Of a stretch of DNA of 64,000 nt, positions 19,179-28,143 are shown in pieces. A program made the translations under genes and the position numbers. The notes beneath the pieces were generated by a model, which saw nothing but the letters and a program-made list of their open reading frames with translations, ran no database searches and was not told where the DNA came from. Source of the stretch: an uncultured Lachnospiraceae bacterium. GTDB taxonomy: Bacteria > Bacillota > Clostridia > Lachnospirales > Lachnospiraceae. The DNA is taken from contig ONNQ01000014.1 of the NCBI GenBank assembly GCA_900319245.1, positions 1-64,000 on the forward strand, in the 5' to 3' direction. Numbering within the stretch: position 1 is the first letter of the stretch; each line of letters begins with the position of its first letter.

Positions 19179-19302
19179 TCGCGGCGCAAATCGTCCCGAA
19201 AAACGGTATCAAAGCGGAAAAAGAAAGCGAAACTGCTGTTCGGGCAGGGGACTTACATACAAGTACCCTTTATTTGTGTACACATTTTATTTCCGCACAC
19301 CC

Positions 19303-19331
19303 TTGAAAAAGGGCCCTCCAGTTGGTATGAT
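19303..19331 (+). promoter_or_regulatory. Sigma-A promoter of the mraZ division/wall operon
   Basis: TTGAAA at 19303-19308, a 17-bp spacer and TATGAT at 19326-19331. Transcription should begin near 19338, directly at the MraZ boxes. Confidence 0.75.
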
Positions 19332-19339
19332 TGTGAAGA

Positions 19340-19365
19340 AAAGTGGTGCAAAGTGGAGGGAAGTG
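19340..19365 (+). promoter_or_regulatory. MraZ operator: three 10-bp-spaced AAAGTG boxes
   Basis: AAAGTGG (19340), AAAGTGG (19350) and GAAGTG (19360) recur at exact 10-bp spacing between the predicted start site and the mraZ ATG. The spacing and core match the AAAGTG-type MraZ boxes known from Firmicutes and Mollicutes. This implies autoregulation of the operon by MraZ. Confidence 0.75.
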
Positions 19366-19369
19366 CAAC

Positions 19370-19801
19370 ATGTTCATGGGAGAATATGGTCATTCTCTGG
19401 ATCCCAAGGGAAGACTGATCATACCATCCAAGTTCAGAGAGTCGCTGGGAGAGAGGTTCGTGATCACACGAAGCCTTGATCAGTGTCTATGTATTTATGC
19501 CATGGAGGACTGGGAGAAATTTGTGTCCCGCCTCAATGACATTCCCTACAATGTCAAGAAACAGAGACAGCTTGTGCGCTTCTTTTTGTCCGGTGCCAAC
19601 GAAGTGGAGCCTGATAAGCAGGGCCGTGTCCTGATTCCGGGCAACCTTAGAGAGGCGGCGGGGATCGAGAAGGATGTGATCCTTGTCGGCGTCGGATCCA
19701 GAATCGAAGTCTGGAGCCGGGAAGCCTGGGAAGAGAACATGTCGAGTGACGAGATCAACGAAATAGCAGAAGAGATGCTGGGGAACGGATTTGAAATTTG
19801 A
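19370..19801 (+). CDS. mraZ: Transcriptional regulator MraZ
   Basis: DNA-binding protein of the SpoVT/AbrB superfamily that regulates the division and cell-wall cluster it heads. The start is the ATG at 19370 ([16 protein letters not shown]), with GGAGG at 19355-19359, which lies inside the MraZ boxes. This gives 143 residues, the family norm. Two MraZ repeats are visible, each with a DPKGR/DKQGR-like core. The 3' end overlaps rsmH by 11 bases. The frame is open further upstream, but that part overlaps the promoter. Confidence 0.95.
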   Translation: MFMGEYGHSLDPKGRLIIPSKFRESLGERFVITRSLDQCLCIYAMEDWEKFVSRLNDIPYNVKKQRQLVRFFLSGANEVEPDKQGRVLIPGNLREAAGIEKDVILVGVGSRIEVWSREAWEENMSSDEINEIAEEMLGNGFEI

Positions 19802-20726
19802 ACATACTTCGGTACTTTTAGAGGAAGTACTGGATCATCTGGCGATCAGGCCGGAAGGAATATATGTAGACGGTACGCTGGGCGGCGGCGGTCACTCCTA
19901 TCACATTCTGGAGAGACTGACAGAGGGCGGCCGACTGATCGGCATCGATCAGGATACGGACGCGATCGCGGCGGCGGGAGAGCGGCTCTCGGCGTTCGGC
20001 GACGCAGTGACCATCGTACACGACAATTATGAACATATCGGCGAGGTCCTGCACGACCTCGGAATTGAGAAGGTGGACGGCATCCTGCTGGATCTGGGCG
20101 TCTCTTCTTATCAGCTGGACAACCCGGAGAGAGGGTTTACCTATAGGACGGACGCACCGCTGGATATGCGAATGGACCAGAGCAGCGCACTGACTGCGAA
20201 GGAAATTGTCAATACCTATCCGGAGGAGGAACTGACCCGGATTCTCAGAGAATACGGCGAAGAACGGTGTGCGGCGAGAATCGCCTCCAATATTGTGAAG
20301 GCGCGCAGTAAGAAGCCGCTGGAGACAACCGGCGAACTCAGCGCCATTGTTCGCGCTTCGATCCCGGCCAAGATGCGGGAGAAGGGCGGCAACCCCGACA
20401 AGAGGACCTTTCAGGCGATCCGCATTGCCTGCAACAGGGAACTGGACGTTCTGCGGGACTCTCTTGATACGATGATCGATCTTTTGACACCGGGCGGCCG
20501 GTTATGTGTGATCACATTCCATTCGCTGGAAGACCGGATCGTCAAGAACGCTTTTAAAAGAAATGAAAATCCATGCACATGTCCGCCGGAATTTCCGGTA
20601 TGTGTATGCGGAAAGAAATCCAAGGGCAGGGTGGTCACCCGCAAGGCAATCGCGCCTTCTGCCCATGAACTGGAAGTAAACCGGCGCTCCGCGAGCGCCA
20701 AACTCAGGGTATTTGAGAGGCGATAA
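19791..20726 (+). CDS. rsmH: 16S rRNA (cytosine1402-N4)-methyltransferase RsmH
   Basis: SAM-dependent methyltransferase modifying C1402 in the ribosomal P site. It has the N-terminal [13 protein letters not shown], the SAM loop [10 protein letters not shown] and the C-terminal [12 protein letters not shown] motif. The TTG at 19791 overlaps mraZ, so coupling is likely. 311 residues. Second gene of the division/wall operon. Confidence 0.95.
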   Translation: MKFEHTSVLLEEVLDHLAIRPEGIYVDGTLGGGGHSYHILERLTEGGRLIGIDQDTDAIAAAGERLSAFGDAVTIVHDNYEHIGEVLHDLGIEKVDGILLDLGVSSYQLDNPERGFTYRTDAPLDMRMDQSSALTAKEIVNTYPEEELTRILREYGEERCAARIASNIVKARSKKPLETTGELSAIVRASIPAKMREKGGNPDKRTFQAIRIACNRELDVLRDSLDTMIDLLTPGGRLCVITFHSLEDRIVKNAFKRNENPCTCPPEFPVCVCGKKSKGRVVTRKAIAPSAHELEVNRRSASAKLRVFERR

Positions 20727-20770
20727 ATCGTCTCTGCAAGGAGGCCCTGTACCATGTGACCGCAGATAGA

Positions 20771-20800
20771 AGATTTGCGATCCGTAGATTTGCGATCCGT
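20771..20800 (+). repeat. Perfect 15-bp tandem duplication upstream of ftsL-like gene
   Basis: AGATTTGCGATCCGT occurs twice head to tail (20771-20785 and 20786-20800), immediately before the AAGGAGG ribosome binding site. Confidence 0.9.
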
Positions 20801-20819
20801 AAGGAGGTAGACGTACACG

Positions 20820-21344
20820 ATGATCAAGGCGACACAGAGCTCTGGAAAAAGGCGGCACAGCCGTGACAATGTTATATATAGTGAATCCTTTTCGGGCGGG
20901 AGACAGCAATATGTAAATGGCGCTGCCGCACCGGACGATTTCTGGAAAGAATGGTCACAGGAAGAGGTGCACAGAAACACGCAGGATCTGCGCCTTGCCG
21001 CGAGAAGAAGCCGGGAGCATGTCGTGCAGATGAACCTCCGCTACACAATGTTCATGGCATTTCTGGTGGCAGCGATGACCTTCAGTCTGATCGGATATAT
21101 CAAACTGAAAGCGGATATTTCAGGGACCAACAAGAAAATCGCGTCGCTGGAGTCCCAGCTGACCGAACTGCGATCTTCGAATAATGAGGTCTACAACGAG
21201 ATCACCGGAAATGTGGATCTCGAGGAGATCCGCAATATCGCGGTCAATGAATTTGGAATGAAGTATGCGGATCAGGACCAGATTGTGGTATACTCTGAGT
21301 CTAAAGGCGATTCCGTCCATCAGATCGCCGATCTGGACCACTGA
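20820..21344 (+). CDS. ftsL: FtsL-like septum formation protein
   Basis: Small bitopic division protein. It has a polar cytosolic N-terminus of about 75 residues, one membrane helix at about residues 78-97 (MFMAFLVAAMTFSLIGYIKL) and an extracytoplasmic coiled coil with leucine spacing (ISGTNKKIASLESQLTEL). A conserved-looking end follows (LEEIRNIAVNEFGMKYA). The position between rsmH and the transpeptidase gene is that of ftsL in Firmicutes. FtsL sequences diverge strongly, so the call rests on topology and place. AAGGAGG at 20801-20807 supports the ATG. Confidence 0.8.
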   Translation: MIKATQSSGKRRHSRDNVIYSESFSGGRQQYVNGAAAPDDFWKEWSQEEVHRNTQDLRLAARRSREHVVQMNLRYTMFMAFLVAAMTFSLIGYIKLKADISGTNKKIASLESQLTELRSSNNEVYNEITGNVDLEEIRNIAVNEFGMKYADQDQIVVYSESKGDSVHQIADLDH

Positions 21345-21397
21345 AGCAGGTGGTTCGCCGCAGAAGGATCAGGATTTTTGTAAAGTAAGGATATAAA

Positions 21398-23449
21398 GTG
21401 AGCAGACGAAGGGTAGTTAACGGAAAGAATACCCGTGGAGGATTAAAGCGGTTCACGATAAGCATGCAGAATAAGCTGGTGGTACTATTTGGAATAGTAC
21501 TGCTGGCTTTTGTTGGATTAGGGGTACAGCTTTTCCGGATCAATCGGGACAACGGGCAGACCTATTCTATGCAGGTCCTGTCACAGCAGGCCTATGAGAA
21601 CCAGACAATCCCCTTTAAGCGGGGCAAAATACTAGATAGTAAAGGCACAGTCCTGGCGGACAGCCAGCTGGTTTACAACGTCATCGTGGATTCCAAACAG
21701 ATCCTGCAGAAGGACGTATATCTGGAGCCGACGCTCGATGCGCTGGAGAGCCTTGGCGTCAACAGAAACCGCATCAAGGAATATATCACCAACCATGCGT
21801 CCTCCCAGTATTATATTGCGCTGAAGAATCTCTCGTATCAGGACCGCAAGGCCTATCTGGAAAAGGTGGCAGCGGGAATAGCACAAGAGAAAGAAAAGAA
21901 GATCCCGGCGGCGCAGAGAAAATATGATAATATCAAGGGCATCTGGTTTGAAAGCGGCTACCAGCGTTTCTATCCCCATGGAGATCTGGCCTGCGACGTG
22001 CTGGGCTTCTCGGGTTCGGGCAACGTCGGAACGGGCGGCCTTGAAGAGTACTACAATGATACGCTCAACGGCGTCGTCGGAAGAAAGTACGGCTACCTCG
22101 ACGAAGGCCTCAACATGGAGCAGACAATGATCGAGGCCAAGGACGGCAACAACCTGGTCCTTACGCTGGACGCCAATATACAGAGTATTGTCCAGAAGTG
22201 TCTGACGCGGTTCAATGACGCCTTCCAGAATCAGTACCGGGAAGGACTCGGCGCCAACAACGCGGCCTGCATTGTCATGGATTGTAATAACGGAGAAGTG
22301 CTGGCGATGGCGGGAACGCCATTTTTTGACCTCAATCACCCGTCCGATCTGGCGGCGCTGTGGGGCATGCCCAAGCTCGATGAAAACGACGAGCCCCAGG
22401 ACGGCTACCTCACCTACACGGATCTTCTGACGATGACCGAGGAGGACAAGCCGCGTTACCTCAATGCGCTGTGGAGAAACTTCTGTATCAGCGATTACTA
22501 TGAGCCCGGCTCGACAGCCAAGCCCTTTACCGTTGCGATGGGCCTCGATACAGGCACCGTGAGCGACAGCGATGAGTATTACTGCGGCGGCTATAAGATG
22601 ATCGACGGCTTTAAGATCAAGTGCCACACGAGAGACGGCGACGGATGGCTGACGACAGGAGAAGCGGTCGAGTATTCCTGCAACGTGGCGCTGATGGAAA
22701 TGGTCGAGAAGATCGGCAAAGAGAACTTTACCAAGTTCCAGAACGTCTACAACTTTGGCTTGAAGACCGGCATTGATCTGGCGGATGAGGCAAGAACGGA
22801 CCAGTTCGTCTCGGACGCAACGATGACCGACTCCATGCTGGCGACCAACTCCTTCGGACAGAATTTTGACGTCACGATGATCCAGATGATCTCCGGATTT
22901 TGCTCGCTGATCAACGGGGGCAACTATTATGAGCCCCACATTGTCAAGAAGGTTACAAGCGCCTCTGGAACGACGCTCAGAACCATCGAGCCCCGCGTAC
23001 TTAAGAAGACGGTTTCCGAGAGTACGAGTGCGCATATTCGCGACTACACAGTGATGGTTGTAGAAGGACACGACGGAACCGGTATTACGGCGAGACCTGC
23101 CGGCTATCGGATTGGCGGCAAAACAGGAACCGCGGAAACGCTTCCCCGCGGCAACGATGAATATGTTGTATCCTTCATCGGCTATGCGCCTGCAGAGAAT
23201 CCCCAGGTCGTGTGCTATGTGGTTGTGGACCGCGCCAACATTGAAGAGCAGGACAACCCCATGTACGCGACCGGCATTTTCCGCAACGTCATGGAAGAAG
23301 TGCTGCCCTATCTGGGAATTTATATGACCGAGCCCGTCACGGAAAAAGAGAGTGAAAGACTTGCATCGAAAGGTCTTGCTATTACCTACACCGGAGATGA
23401 ATCCTCTGATAAGTGGGAATGGGCGGATGACGATGAAGAAATGTATTAA
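21398..23449 (+). CDS. Class B penicillin-binding protein (division transpeptidase, FtsI/PBP2B type)
   Basis: DD-transpeptidase crosslinking septal peptidoglycan with the SEDS partner FtsW encoded two genes downstream. An N-terminal membrane anchor lies at about residues 28-48. The active-site motifs are STAK (S372-K375), SCN (S427-N429) and KTG (K575). No C-terminal PASTA domain is visible, unlike many SpoVD/PBP2X proteins; the chain ends in an acidic tail. An insertion before STAK (about residues 325-365) is longer than usual. The GTG start has AAGGAT upstream. I infer a vegetative FtsI, but a SpoVD role cannot be excluded. Confidence 0.9.
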   Translation: MSRRRVVNGKNTRGGLKRFTISMQNKLVVLFGIVLLAFVGLGVQLFRINRDNGQTYSMQVLSQQAYENQTIPFKRGKILDSKGTVLADSQLVYNVIVDSKQILQKDVYLEPTLDALESLGVNRNRIKEYITNHASSQYYIALKNLSYQDRKAYLEKVAAGIAQEKEKKIPAAQRKYDNIKGIWFESGYQRFYPHGDLACDVLGFSGSGNVGTGGLEEYYNDTLNGVVGRKYGYLDEGLNMEQTMIEAKDGNNLVLTLDANIQSIVQKCLTRFNDAFQNQYREGLGANNAACIVMDCNNGEVLAMAGTPFFDLNHPSDLAALWGMPKLDENDEPQDGYLTYTDLLTMTEEDKPRYLNALWRNFCISDYYEPGSTAKPFTVAMGLDTGTVSDSDEYYCGGYKMIDGFKIKCHTRDGDGWLTTGEAVEYSCNVALMEMVEKIGKENFTKFQNVYNFGLKTGIDLADEARTDQFVSDATMTDSMLATNSFGQNFDVTMIQMISGFCSLINGGNYYEPHIVKKVTSASGTTLRTIEPRVLKKTVSESTSAHIRDYTVMVVEGHDGTGITARPAGYRIGGKTGTAETLPRGNDEYVVSFIGYAPAENPQVVCYVVVDRANIEEQDNPMYATGIFRNVMEEVLPYLGIYMTEPVTEKESERLASKGLAITYTGDESSDKWEWADDDEEMY

Positions 23450-23488
23450 AGCGTAATCGTAAAGCGCGAGAAAGGACTGATCTAGGTT

Positions 23489-24466
23489 ATGCGAAATGGA
23501 ACTACATATATAACGATCATAGCGCCTATGCTGGTCGCCTTTATAGTGAGCGCGGTCTCGGGCAAATTTCTGATCCCGTTTTTGCGCAGGGTAAAAGCCG
23601 GGCAGACGGAGAGAGACGACGGCCCGCAGAGCCATCTGGGCAAGACCGGCACGCCCAACATGGGCGGACTCATGATCATGCTCGGACTCGTTGTCGGCGG
23701 CCTGATTATGGCGGGAAGGTGCCCGGAGGTGATTCCGGTGCTGATCCTCACCATTGGATTTGGACTTGTGGGCTTTATCGACGACTACCTCAAGGTGGTC
23801 AAGAAGAAGTCAGACGGCCTTAGCGTCAAGCAGAAGATGGCGCTGCAGATCGTGATCGCGCTTTTATTTGCGCTCTATGTGACAAAGGTGAACGCAATTC
23901 CGCTTGCCATGAAGGTGCCCTTCTTAGCGGGCGCCTATCTGGATCTGGGCATCCTCAATATCCCGGCGCTCCTCTTTATCGCAGTGGCGACGGTGAACGG
24001 CACGAACTTTACGGATGGCGTGGACGGTCTTGCGAGTTGCGTGACTGTCGCGACAGCGCTCTTCTTTACGATCGCGGCGGTCTTTGCAGGATCCGGCGCG
24101 TCGGCAGCCGGCGGCGCCATGATCGGTGCCCTGCTCGGATTCCTGCTCTATAATGCGTATCCGGCCAAAGTATTCATGGGAGACACAGGGTCTTTGGCCC
24201 TTGGCGGATTTGTCACAGCGATGGCGTATCTGTTACAGCTTCCGCTCTTTATCCCGATCGTTGGATTTATTTACTTTATCGAAGTGGTCTCCGTGATTAT
24301 GCAGGTGGGATACTTTAAGATGACACACGGAAAGAGGATCTTCAGGATGGCGCCGATCCACCACCATTTTGAACTTGGCGGATGGTCGGAGGTCAGAGTC
24401 GTTGCGGTCTTTACGGTGACGACGGTGGTCCTGAGCGCCTTTGCACTGCTGGGCCTGTGGGCCTGA
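23489..24466 (+). CDS. mraY: Phospho-N-acetylmuramoyl-pentapeptide transferase
   Basis: Polytopic membrane enzyme that makes lipid I from UDP-MurNAc-pentapeptide and undecaprenyl phosphate. It shows the family motifs GTPNMGGL, GFIDDYLKV (catalytic aspartates), NGTNFTDGVDGLA and MGDTGSLALGG, plus PIHHHFE near the C-terminus. At 325 residues with about ten helices it is standard. AAAGGACT lies upstream of the ATG. The murF and murD genes that commonly flank mraY are absent here. Confidence 0.96.
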   Translation: MRNGTTYITIIAPMLVAFIVSAVSGKFLIPFLRRVKAGQTERDDGPQSHLGKTGTPNMGGLMIMLGLVVGGLIMAGRCPEVIPVLILTIGFGLVGFIDDYLKVVKKKSDGLSVKQKMALQIVIALLFALYVTKVNAIPLAMKVPFLAGAYLDLGILNIPALLFIAVATVNGTNFTDGVDGLASCVTVATALFFTIAAVFAGSGASAAGGAMIGALLGFLLYNAYPAKVFMGDTGSLALGGFVTAMAYLLQLPLFIPIVGFIYFIEVVSVIMQVGYFKMTHGKRIFRMAPIHHHFELGGWSEVRVVAVFTVTTVVLSAFALLGLWA

Positions 24467-24511
24467 TGGCGCCGTGTACACTGTACTTTTTGAAAGGTTT
24501 ATTGGATACAA

Positions 24512-25696
24512 ATGCCGGATTTTGCTCTTTTTATCAGAAATAAGATAGGCAGGAGAAGAGGACTGATGGATTACAGTCTTCTTTTCATTGTGCTCTTTCT
24601 TCTGTCTTTTGGCCTGGTCATGCTCTATTCCACCAGTTCCTACGAGGCGGCGCTCGAGTACGGGGATTCCGCCTATTACTTAAAACGTCAGCTGATCTTC
24701 ACCATATTTGGTCTGGTGCTCATGACAGGCGTATCCTTTATTCCCTACACATTCTGGAAGAAGGTGTCGGTGCTTGCTTATATGGTTTCTGTCGCCCTGA
24801 TCGTTCTCGTCATTCCTTTTGGAATGGAGGTCAACGGCGCGAAGCGATGGATCCGCATCCCCGGGCTCCCTATGCAGCTGCAGCCGGCCGAGGTCGCCAA
24901 GATCGGCGTCATTATTTTCAGCGCGATGATCATCGAGAGGCTCGGCAGGCGGTCGCTTGCGACGCTCAAGGGTTTCATTTTCCCGATGATCCCTGCTGTC
25001 ATCGTCGCCGTCATGATCTGGCAGATTACAGACAATCTGAGCTCCGCGATCATCGTCGTTGCGATCGTATTTGGAATGTTGTTTGTCGCATGTCCGGATT
25101 ATGGTAAATTTATTGGGATTGTGGCCGTTGTCTTTCTTCTCGGCGCGGCAGTAGTGTGGTATACTGTTAATTCCGCAGACACCAATTCGCTGGACTTTCG
25201 TGGCGAGCGTATTTTGGCCTGGCTTGACCCCCAGGCGTATGCGGGCGGCAAAGGATACCAGACGATCCAGGCGCTCTACGCCATCGGCTCGGGCGGCATT
25301 TTTGGCAAGGGACTGGGGCAAAGCATGCAAAAACTCGGCTTTATCCCGGAGGCGCAGAATGATATGATCTTTTCGATCATCTGCGAAGAACTGGGGCTGT
25401 TCGGCGCGATCAGCATCATGCTGATGTTTGTGCTTCTCATCTGGCGCTTTATGATGATCGCAAACAGTGCGGATGATTTCTACGGCGCCATGCTGGTTGT
25501 GGGCGTGATCTCTCACATTGCCGTGCAGGTCATTCTCAATATTGCAGTCGTCACCAACACCATTCCCAATACCGGCGTCACGCTTCCCTTTATCAGTTAC
25601 GGAGGCTCATCGGTATTCTTTCTTTTAAGTGAGATCGGGATTGTGCTGAGTGTGGCGAGAGGGATGCGAAGGGACGAGCTTGCGCAAATGGAATAA
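24512..25696 (+). CDS. ftsW: SEDS peptidoglycan glycosyltransferase FtsW
   Basis: Polytopic SEDS-family enzyme that polymerises lipid II at the septum with its class B PBP partner. It has about ten helices, with landmarks NGAKRWIRI, the KGLGQSMQKLGFIPEAQND region and the C-terminal LPFISYGGSS. 394 residues from the ATG at 24512. An alternative ATG at 24566 has a better AGAGGAC ribosome binding site and begins MDYSLLF, at the first helix. FtsW rather than RodA is inferred from the division cluster. Confidence 0.92.
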   Translation: MPDFALFIRNKIGRRRGLMDYSLLFIVLFLLSFGLVMLYSTSSYEAALEYGDSAYYLKRQLIFTIFGLVLMTGVSFIPYTFWKKVSVLAYMVSVALIVLVIPFGMEVNGAKRWIRIPGLPMQLQPAEVAKIGVIIFSAMIIERLGRRSLATLKGFIFPMIPAVIVAVMIWQITDNLSSAIIVVAIVFGMLFVACPDYGKFIGIVAVVFLLGAAVVWYTVNSADTNSLDFRGERILAWLDPQAYAGGKGYQTIQALYAIGSGGIFGKGLGQSMQKLGFIPEAQNDMIFSIICEELGLFGAISIMLMFVLLIWRFMMIANSADDFYGAMLVVGVISHIAVQVILNIAVVTNTIPNTGVTLPFISYGGSSVFFLLSEIGIVLSVARGMRRDELAQME

Positions 25697-25771
25697 TGCA
25701 TGTAAAATCTGCCGGGGCTGTGTGGCAGGCAGAAGAAGTCTCCCGGCGAGACAGGTTGTTGTTGGAGGAGT

Positions 25772-26569
25772 ATGAAGCGGAAAACAGATTCTGAAGAATT
25801 ACCGGACGAGATCGAATTGGAAGAAGAGATCGACATAGACGATGAATCTGAAGACGGTGAAGAGGGAAGCCATGGGCTGAATCTGATCACCGTTTTGATT
25901 CTGCTGATTGCGGCTGCCGTTACGACAGCCTATTTTATGTGTACAGTCAGAACTGTCCATGTCACCGGCAATAAACTCTACACCAGCCAGGAGATCGCGG
26001 ATCAGGTGATCAGCGATGATACGCAGCTTCGCCACAATACTGTGTTTTTGACAGCGCTCTATATGACGCCTTTTGCGCCGCGGATTCCGTTTGAAGAAAG
26101 CGTCCGCGTACACATGGAGAGCTATGACACAATCCGGATCGACGTCAAGGATATGGACCTGGCAGCCTATATTCCCTATGGCGGCAGGAACCTGTACTTT
26201 ACGTCCGACGGCATTGTGCTGGAACACAGTCCGCTGATCGTCAAGAGTGCGACATTCGTGACCGGTCTGTCCATCTCGTCGGCGGAACGAGGCATGAAGA
26301 TGGAGGCGGAGAATCAGGAGGGACTTGATTTGGTGCTCGAAGCGCTGCAGATCCTTCACAAATATGAGATGCGGGCGGACTGCATTGTACTGGGGAAGAC
26401 AGGAAGCGTCACGATATATCTGGAGCATATCAAAGTACAGCTGGGCCGCAGCGACTTCGAACTCAAGATCGGGAAGCTCGCACAGATCCATCCCTATCTG
26501 GAGGGCCGGAGCGGCACGATCAACATGACAAATTACACAGATGCAGACGAAAACATCATCTTGAAATAA
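25772..26569 (+). CDS. divIB: Cell division protein DivIB/FtsQ
   Basis: Bitopic divisome protein. An acidic cytosolic tail (EELPDEIELEEEIDIDDESE) is followed by one helix at about residues 41-58, a POTRA domain (TVRTVHVTGNKLYTSQEIADQV) and the beta domain. Position between ftsW and ftsZ supports the call. GGAGGAG is directly upstream of the ATG. 265 residues. Confidence 0.88.
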   Translation: MKRKTDSEELPDEIELEEEIDIDDESEDGEEGSHGLNLITVLILLIAAAVTTAYFMCTVRTVHVTGNKLYTSQEIADQVISDDTQLRHNTVFLTALYMTPFAPRIPFEESVRVHMESYDTIRIDVKDMDLAAYIPYGGRNLYFTSDGIVLEHSPLIVKSATFVTGLSISSAERGMKMEAENQEGLDLVLEALQILHKYEMRADCIVLGKTGSVTIYLEHIKVQLGRSDFELKIGKLAQIHPYLEGRSGTINMTNYTDADENIILK

Positions 26570-26594
26570 TTTCGTAAAAAATTCTAAACATCCA

Positions 26595-26623
26595 TTGATT
26601 ATTTCAGGGTTCAATTGTATTAT
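26595..26623 (+). promoter_or_regulatory. Sigma-A promoter for ftsZ
   Basis: TTGATT at 26595-26600, a 17-bp spacer and TATTAT at 26618-26623. It gives ftsZ a dedicated promoter within the cluster. Transcription would begin near 26630. Confidence 0.65.
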
Positions 26624-26665
26624 TATTTACGTGAATATTTATTTTTCTATAAGGAGGGGCCAACC

Positions 26666-27829
26666 GTGCTGGAAATCAAGACAAATGATACGGAACCGGC
26701 TTGCAAGATAATAGTCGTTGGCGTTGGCGGCGCAGGCAACAACGCTGTTAACCGAATGGTAGATGTAGATGTAACAGGCGTAGAGTTCATCGGCGTGAAT
26801 ACAGATGTGCAGGCGCTGAATCTTTGCAGAGCTCCCAGACTTCTGCAGATTGGAGAGAAGCTGACCAAGGGTCTTGGAGCGGGCGCAGTTCCGGAGGTCG
26901 GTCAGAAAGCAGCAGAAGAGAGCGCAGATGAGATCGCGCAGGCCATCAAGGGTGCGGACATGGTATTCGTAACCTGCGGCATGGGCGGCGGCACCGGCAC
27001 TGGCGCGGCTCCGATTGTTGCGAAAATTGCCAAGGAAATGGGCATCCTCACTGTCGGTGTTGTGACAAAGCCTTTCAGCTTTGAAGCGAAGAGCCGTATG
27101 CAGAGGGCGCTTGTCGGCATCGAGAACATCAAGGATAACGTCGATACCCTGATCGTCATTCCCAATGACAGACTTCTCGAGATCATGGACAGAAGGACCA
27201 CACTTCCTGAAGCGCTCAAGAAGGCGGATGAAGTTCTGCAGCAGTCCGTACAGGGAATTACAGACCTGATCAACGTTCCTTCGATCATCAATCTGGACTT
27301 CGCAGATGTTCAGACTGTTATGAGAGACAAGGGTGTTGCACATATCGGTATCGGATATGGCAAGGGCGAGACCAAGGCGACAGACGCTGTCAAGATGGCC
27401 GTAGAGTCCCCTCTTCTGGAGACCACAGTCAGCGGCGCGACAGATGTCATCATCAATATCTCCGGCGATATCTCCCTGGCAGACGCATCCGATGCAGCCA
27501 GCTATGTACAGGATCAGGCGGGCGATGATGTCAACATCATCTTCGGCGCTATGTACGACGACAGCAATACCGATTCCTGTGACGTCACAGTCATCGCGAC
27601 CGGCATTGGAAGCAAGGACACCGTTGAGAAGAACTATGTATTCAACAACCAGAATACACGCAAGAACAATTCTCAGATGCCTTCCTTCAACAACAAGGGT
27701 TATCAGGGATCTTCCCAGACAAGAAGCAGTGTGCAGAATACAAGACCTGTGAACAATAGCTCTGTCAAGGGCAGCATCAAGCAGGAGAGCCTGGACATTC
27801 CTTCTTTCCTCAGAAATCCCAGAAGATAA
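26666..27829 (+). CDS. ftsZ: Cell division protein FtsZ
   Basis: Tubulin-like GTPase forming the Z ring. The GTP loop GGGTGTG is at residues 107-113, and the T7 catalytic loop lies in [10 protein letters not shown]. The C-terminal tail ends [12 protein letters not shown], the conserved peptide that binds membrane tethers. The frame is open from 26615, but that lies in the promoter. The GTG at 26666, with AAGGAGG at 26651-26657, gives 387 residues starting MLEIKTND. The linker is Asn/Ser-rich. No ftsA is adjacent, so the tether is encoded elsewhere. Confidence 0.97.
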   Translation: MLEIKTNDTEPACKIIVVGVGGAGNNAVNRMVDVDVTGVEFIGVNTDVQALNLCRAPRLLQIGEKLTKGLGAGAVPEVGQKAAEESADEIAQAIKGADMVFVTCGMGGGTGTGAAPIVAKIAKEMGILTVGVVTKPFSFEAKSRMQRALVGIENIKDNVDTLIVIPNDRLLEIMDRRTTLPEALKKADEVLQQSVQGITDLINVPSIINLDFADVQTVMRDKGVAHIGIGYGKGETKATDAVKMAVESPLLETTVSGATDVIINISGDISLADASDAASYVQDQAGDDVNIIFGAMYDDSNTDSCDVTVIATGIGSKDTVEKNYVFNNQNTRKNNSQMPSFNNKGYQGSSQTRSSVQNTRPVNNSSVKGSIKQESLDIPSFLRNPRR

Positions 27830-27855
27830 TCGGCGATTCAATCGGAAATTAATAC

Positions 27856-27885
27856 TTGACAAATACACAACTGCCCGATTATAAT
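27856..27885 (+). promoter_or_regulatory. Consensus promoter of tRNA-Ala
   Basis: Perfect TTGACA (27856-27861) and perfect TATAAT (27880-27885) with an 18-bp spacer. The predicted start, near 27892, leaves a 13-base leader before the tRNA. Confidence 0.85.
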
Positions 27886-27898
27886 AATCGGGCAGTTG
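27868..27898. repeat. 14-bp perfect inverted repeat across the tRNA promoter -10
   Basis: CAACTGCCCGATTA (27868-27881), TAA, TAATCGGGCAGTTG (27885-27898). The dyad covers the -10 and the predicted start site. It is not followed by a T-run, so it is a poor intrinsic terminator. It may be an operator, or a 3'-end hairpin of ftsZ mRNA, or both. Confidence 0.85.
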
Positions 27899-27904
27899 AA
27901 ATTT

Positions 27905-27977
27905 GGGGATATAGCTCAGCTGGGAGAGCGCTGCGTTCGCAACGCAGAGGTCACGGGTTCGAATCCCGCTATCTCCA
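27905..27977 (+). tRNA. tRNA-Ala (anticodon CGC)
   Basis: A 73-nt cloverleaf with acceptor GGGGATA/TATCTCC, D arm GCTC/GAGC, anticodon stem CTGCG/CGCAG around TTCGCAA and T-loop TTCGAAT. The G3-U70 pair, the alanine identity element, is present and the discriminator is A. CCA is not encoded (CGA follows). The outermost T-stem pair is an A-C mismatch (positions 49-65). It reads GCG codons. Confidence 0.93.
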
Positions 27978-27980
27978 CGA

Positions 27981-28029
27981 AAAAGCCATGAGGATCAGAA
28001 ACAAGCTGATCTTCATGGCTTTTCTTTTT
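27981..28029 (+). terminator. Terminator of tRNA-Ala
   Basis: An 18-bp stem with one G-U pair: AAAAGCCATGAGGATCAG (27981-27998) pairs with CTGATCTTCATGGCTTTT (28006-28023). CTTTTT follows. Confidence 0.92.
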
Positions 28030-28143
28030 GTGTCCGGCATACACCAAATATATCAAAGTGCACACCAAAAGTATTACGAGATAATAGACTGTCCTGGTCA
28101 AATATGCGCGAATTTACACGCAATTTGGGCGTTTCACCAAATG

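Noticed and set aside
28030..28143. tRNA-Ala 3' end as a phage or island integration site
   Set aside because: No integrase, no repeated copy of the tRNA 3' end within the window and no change to mobile gene content; the neighbouring genes look chromosomal.
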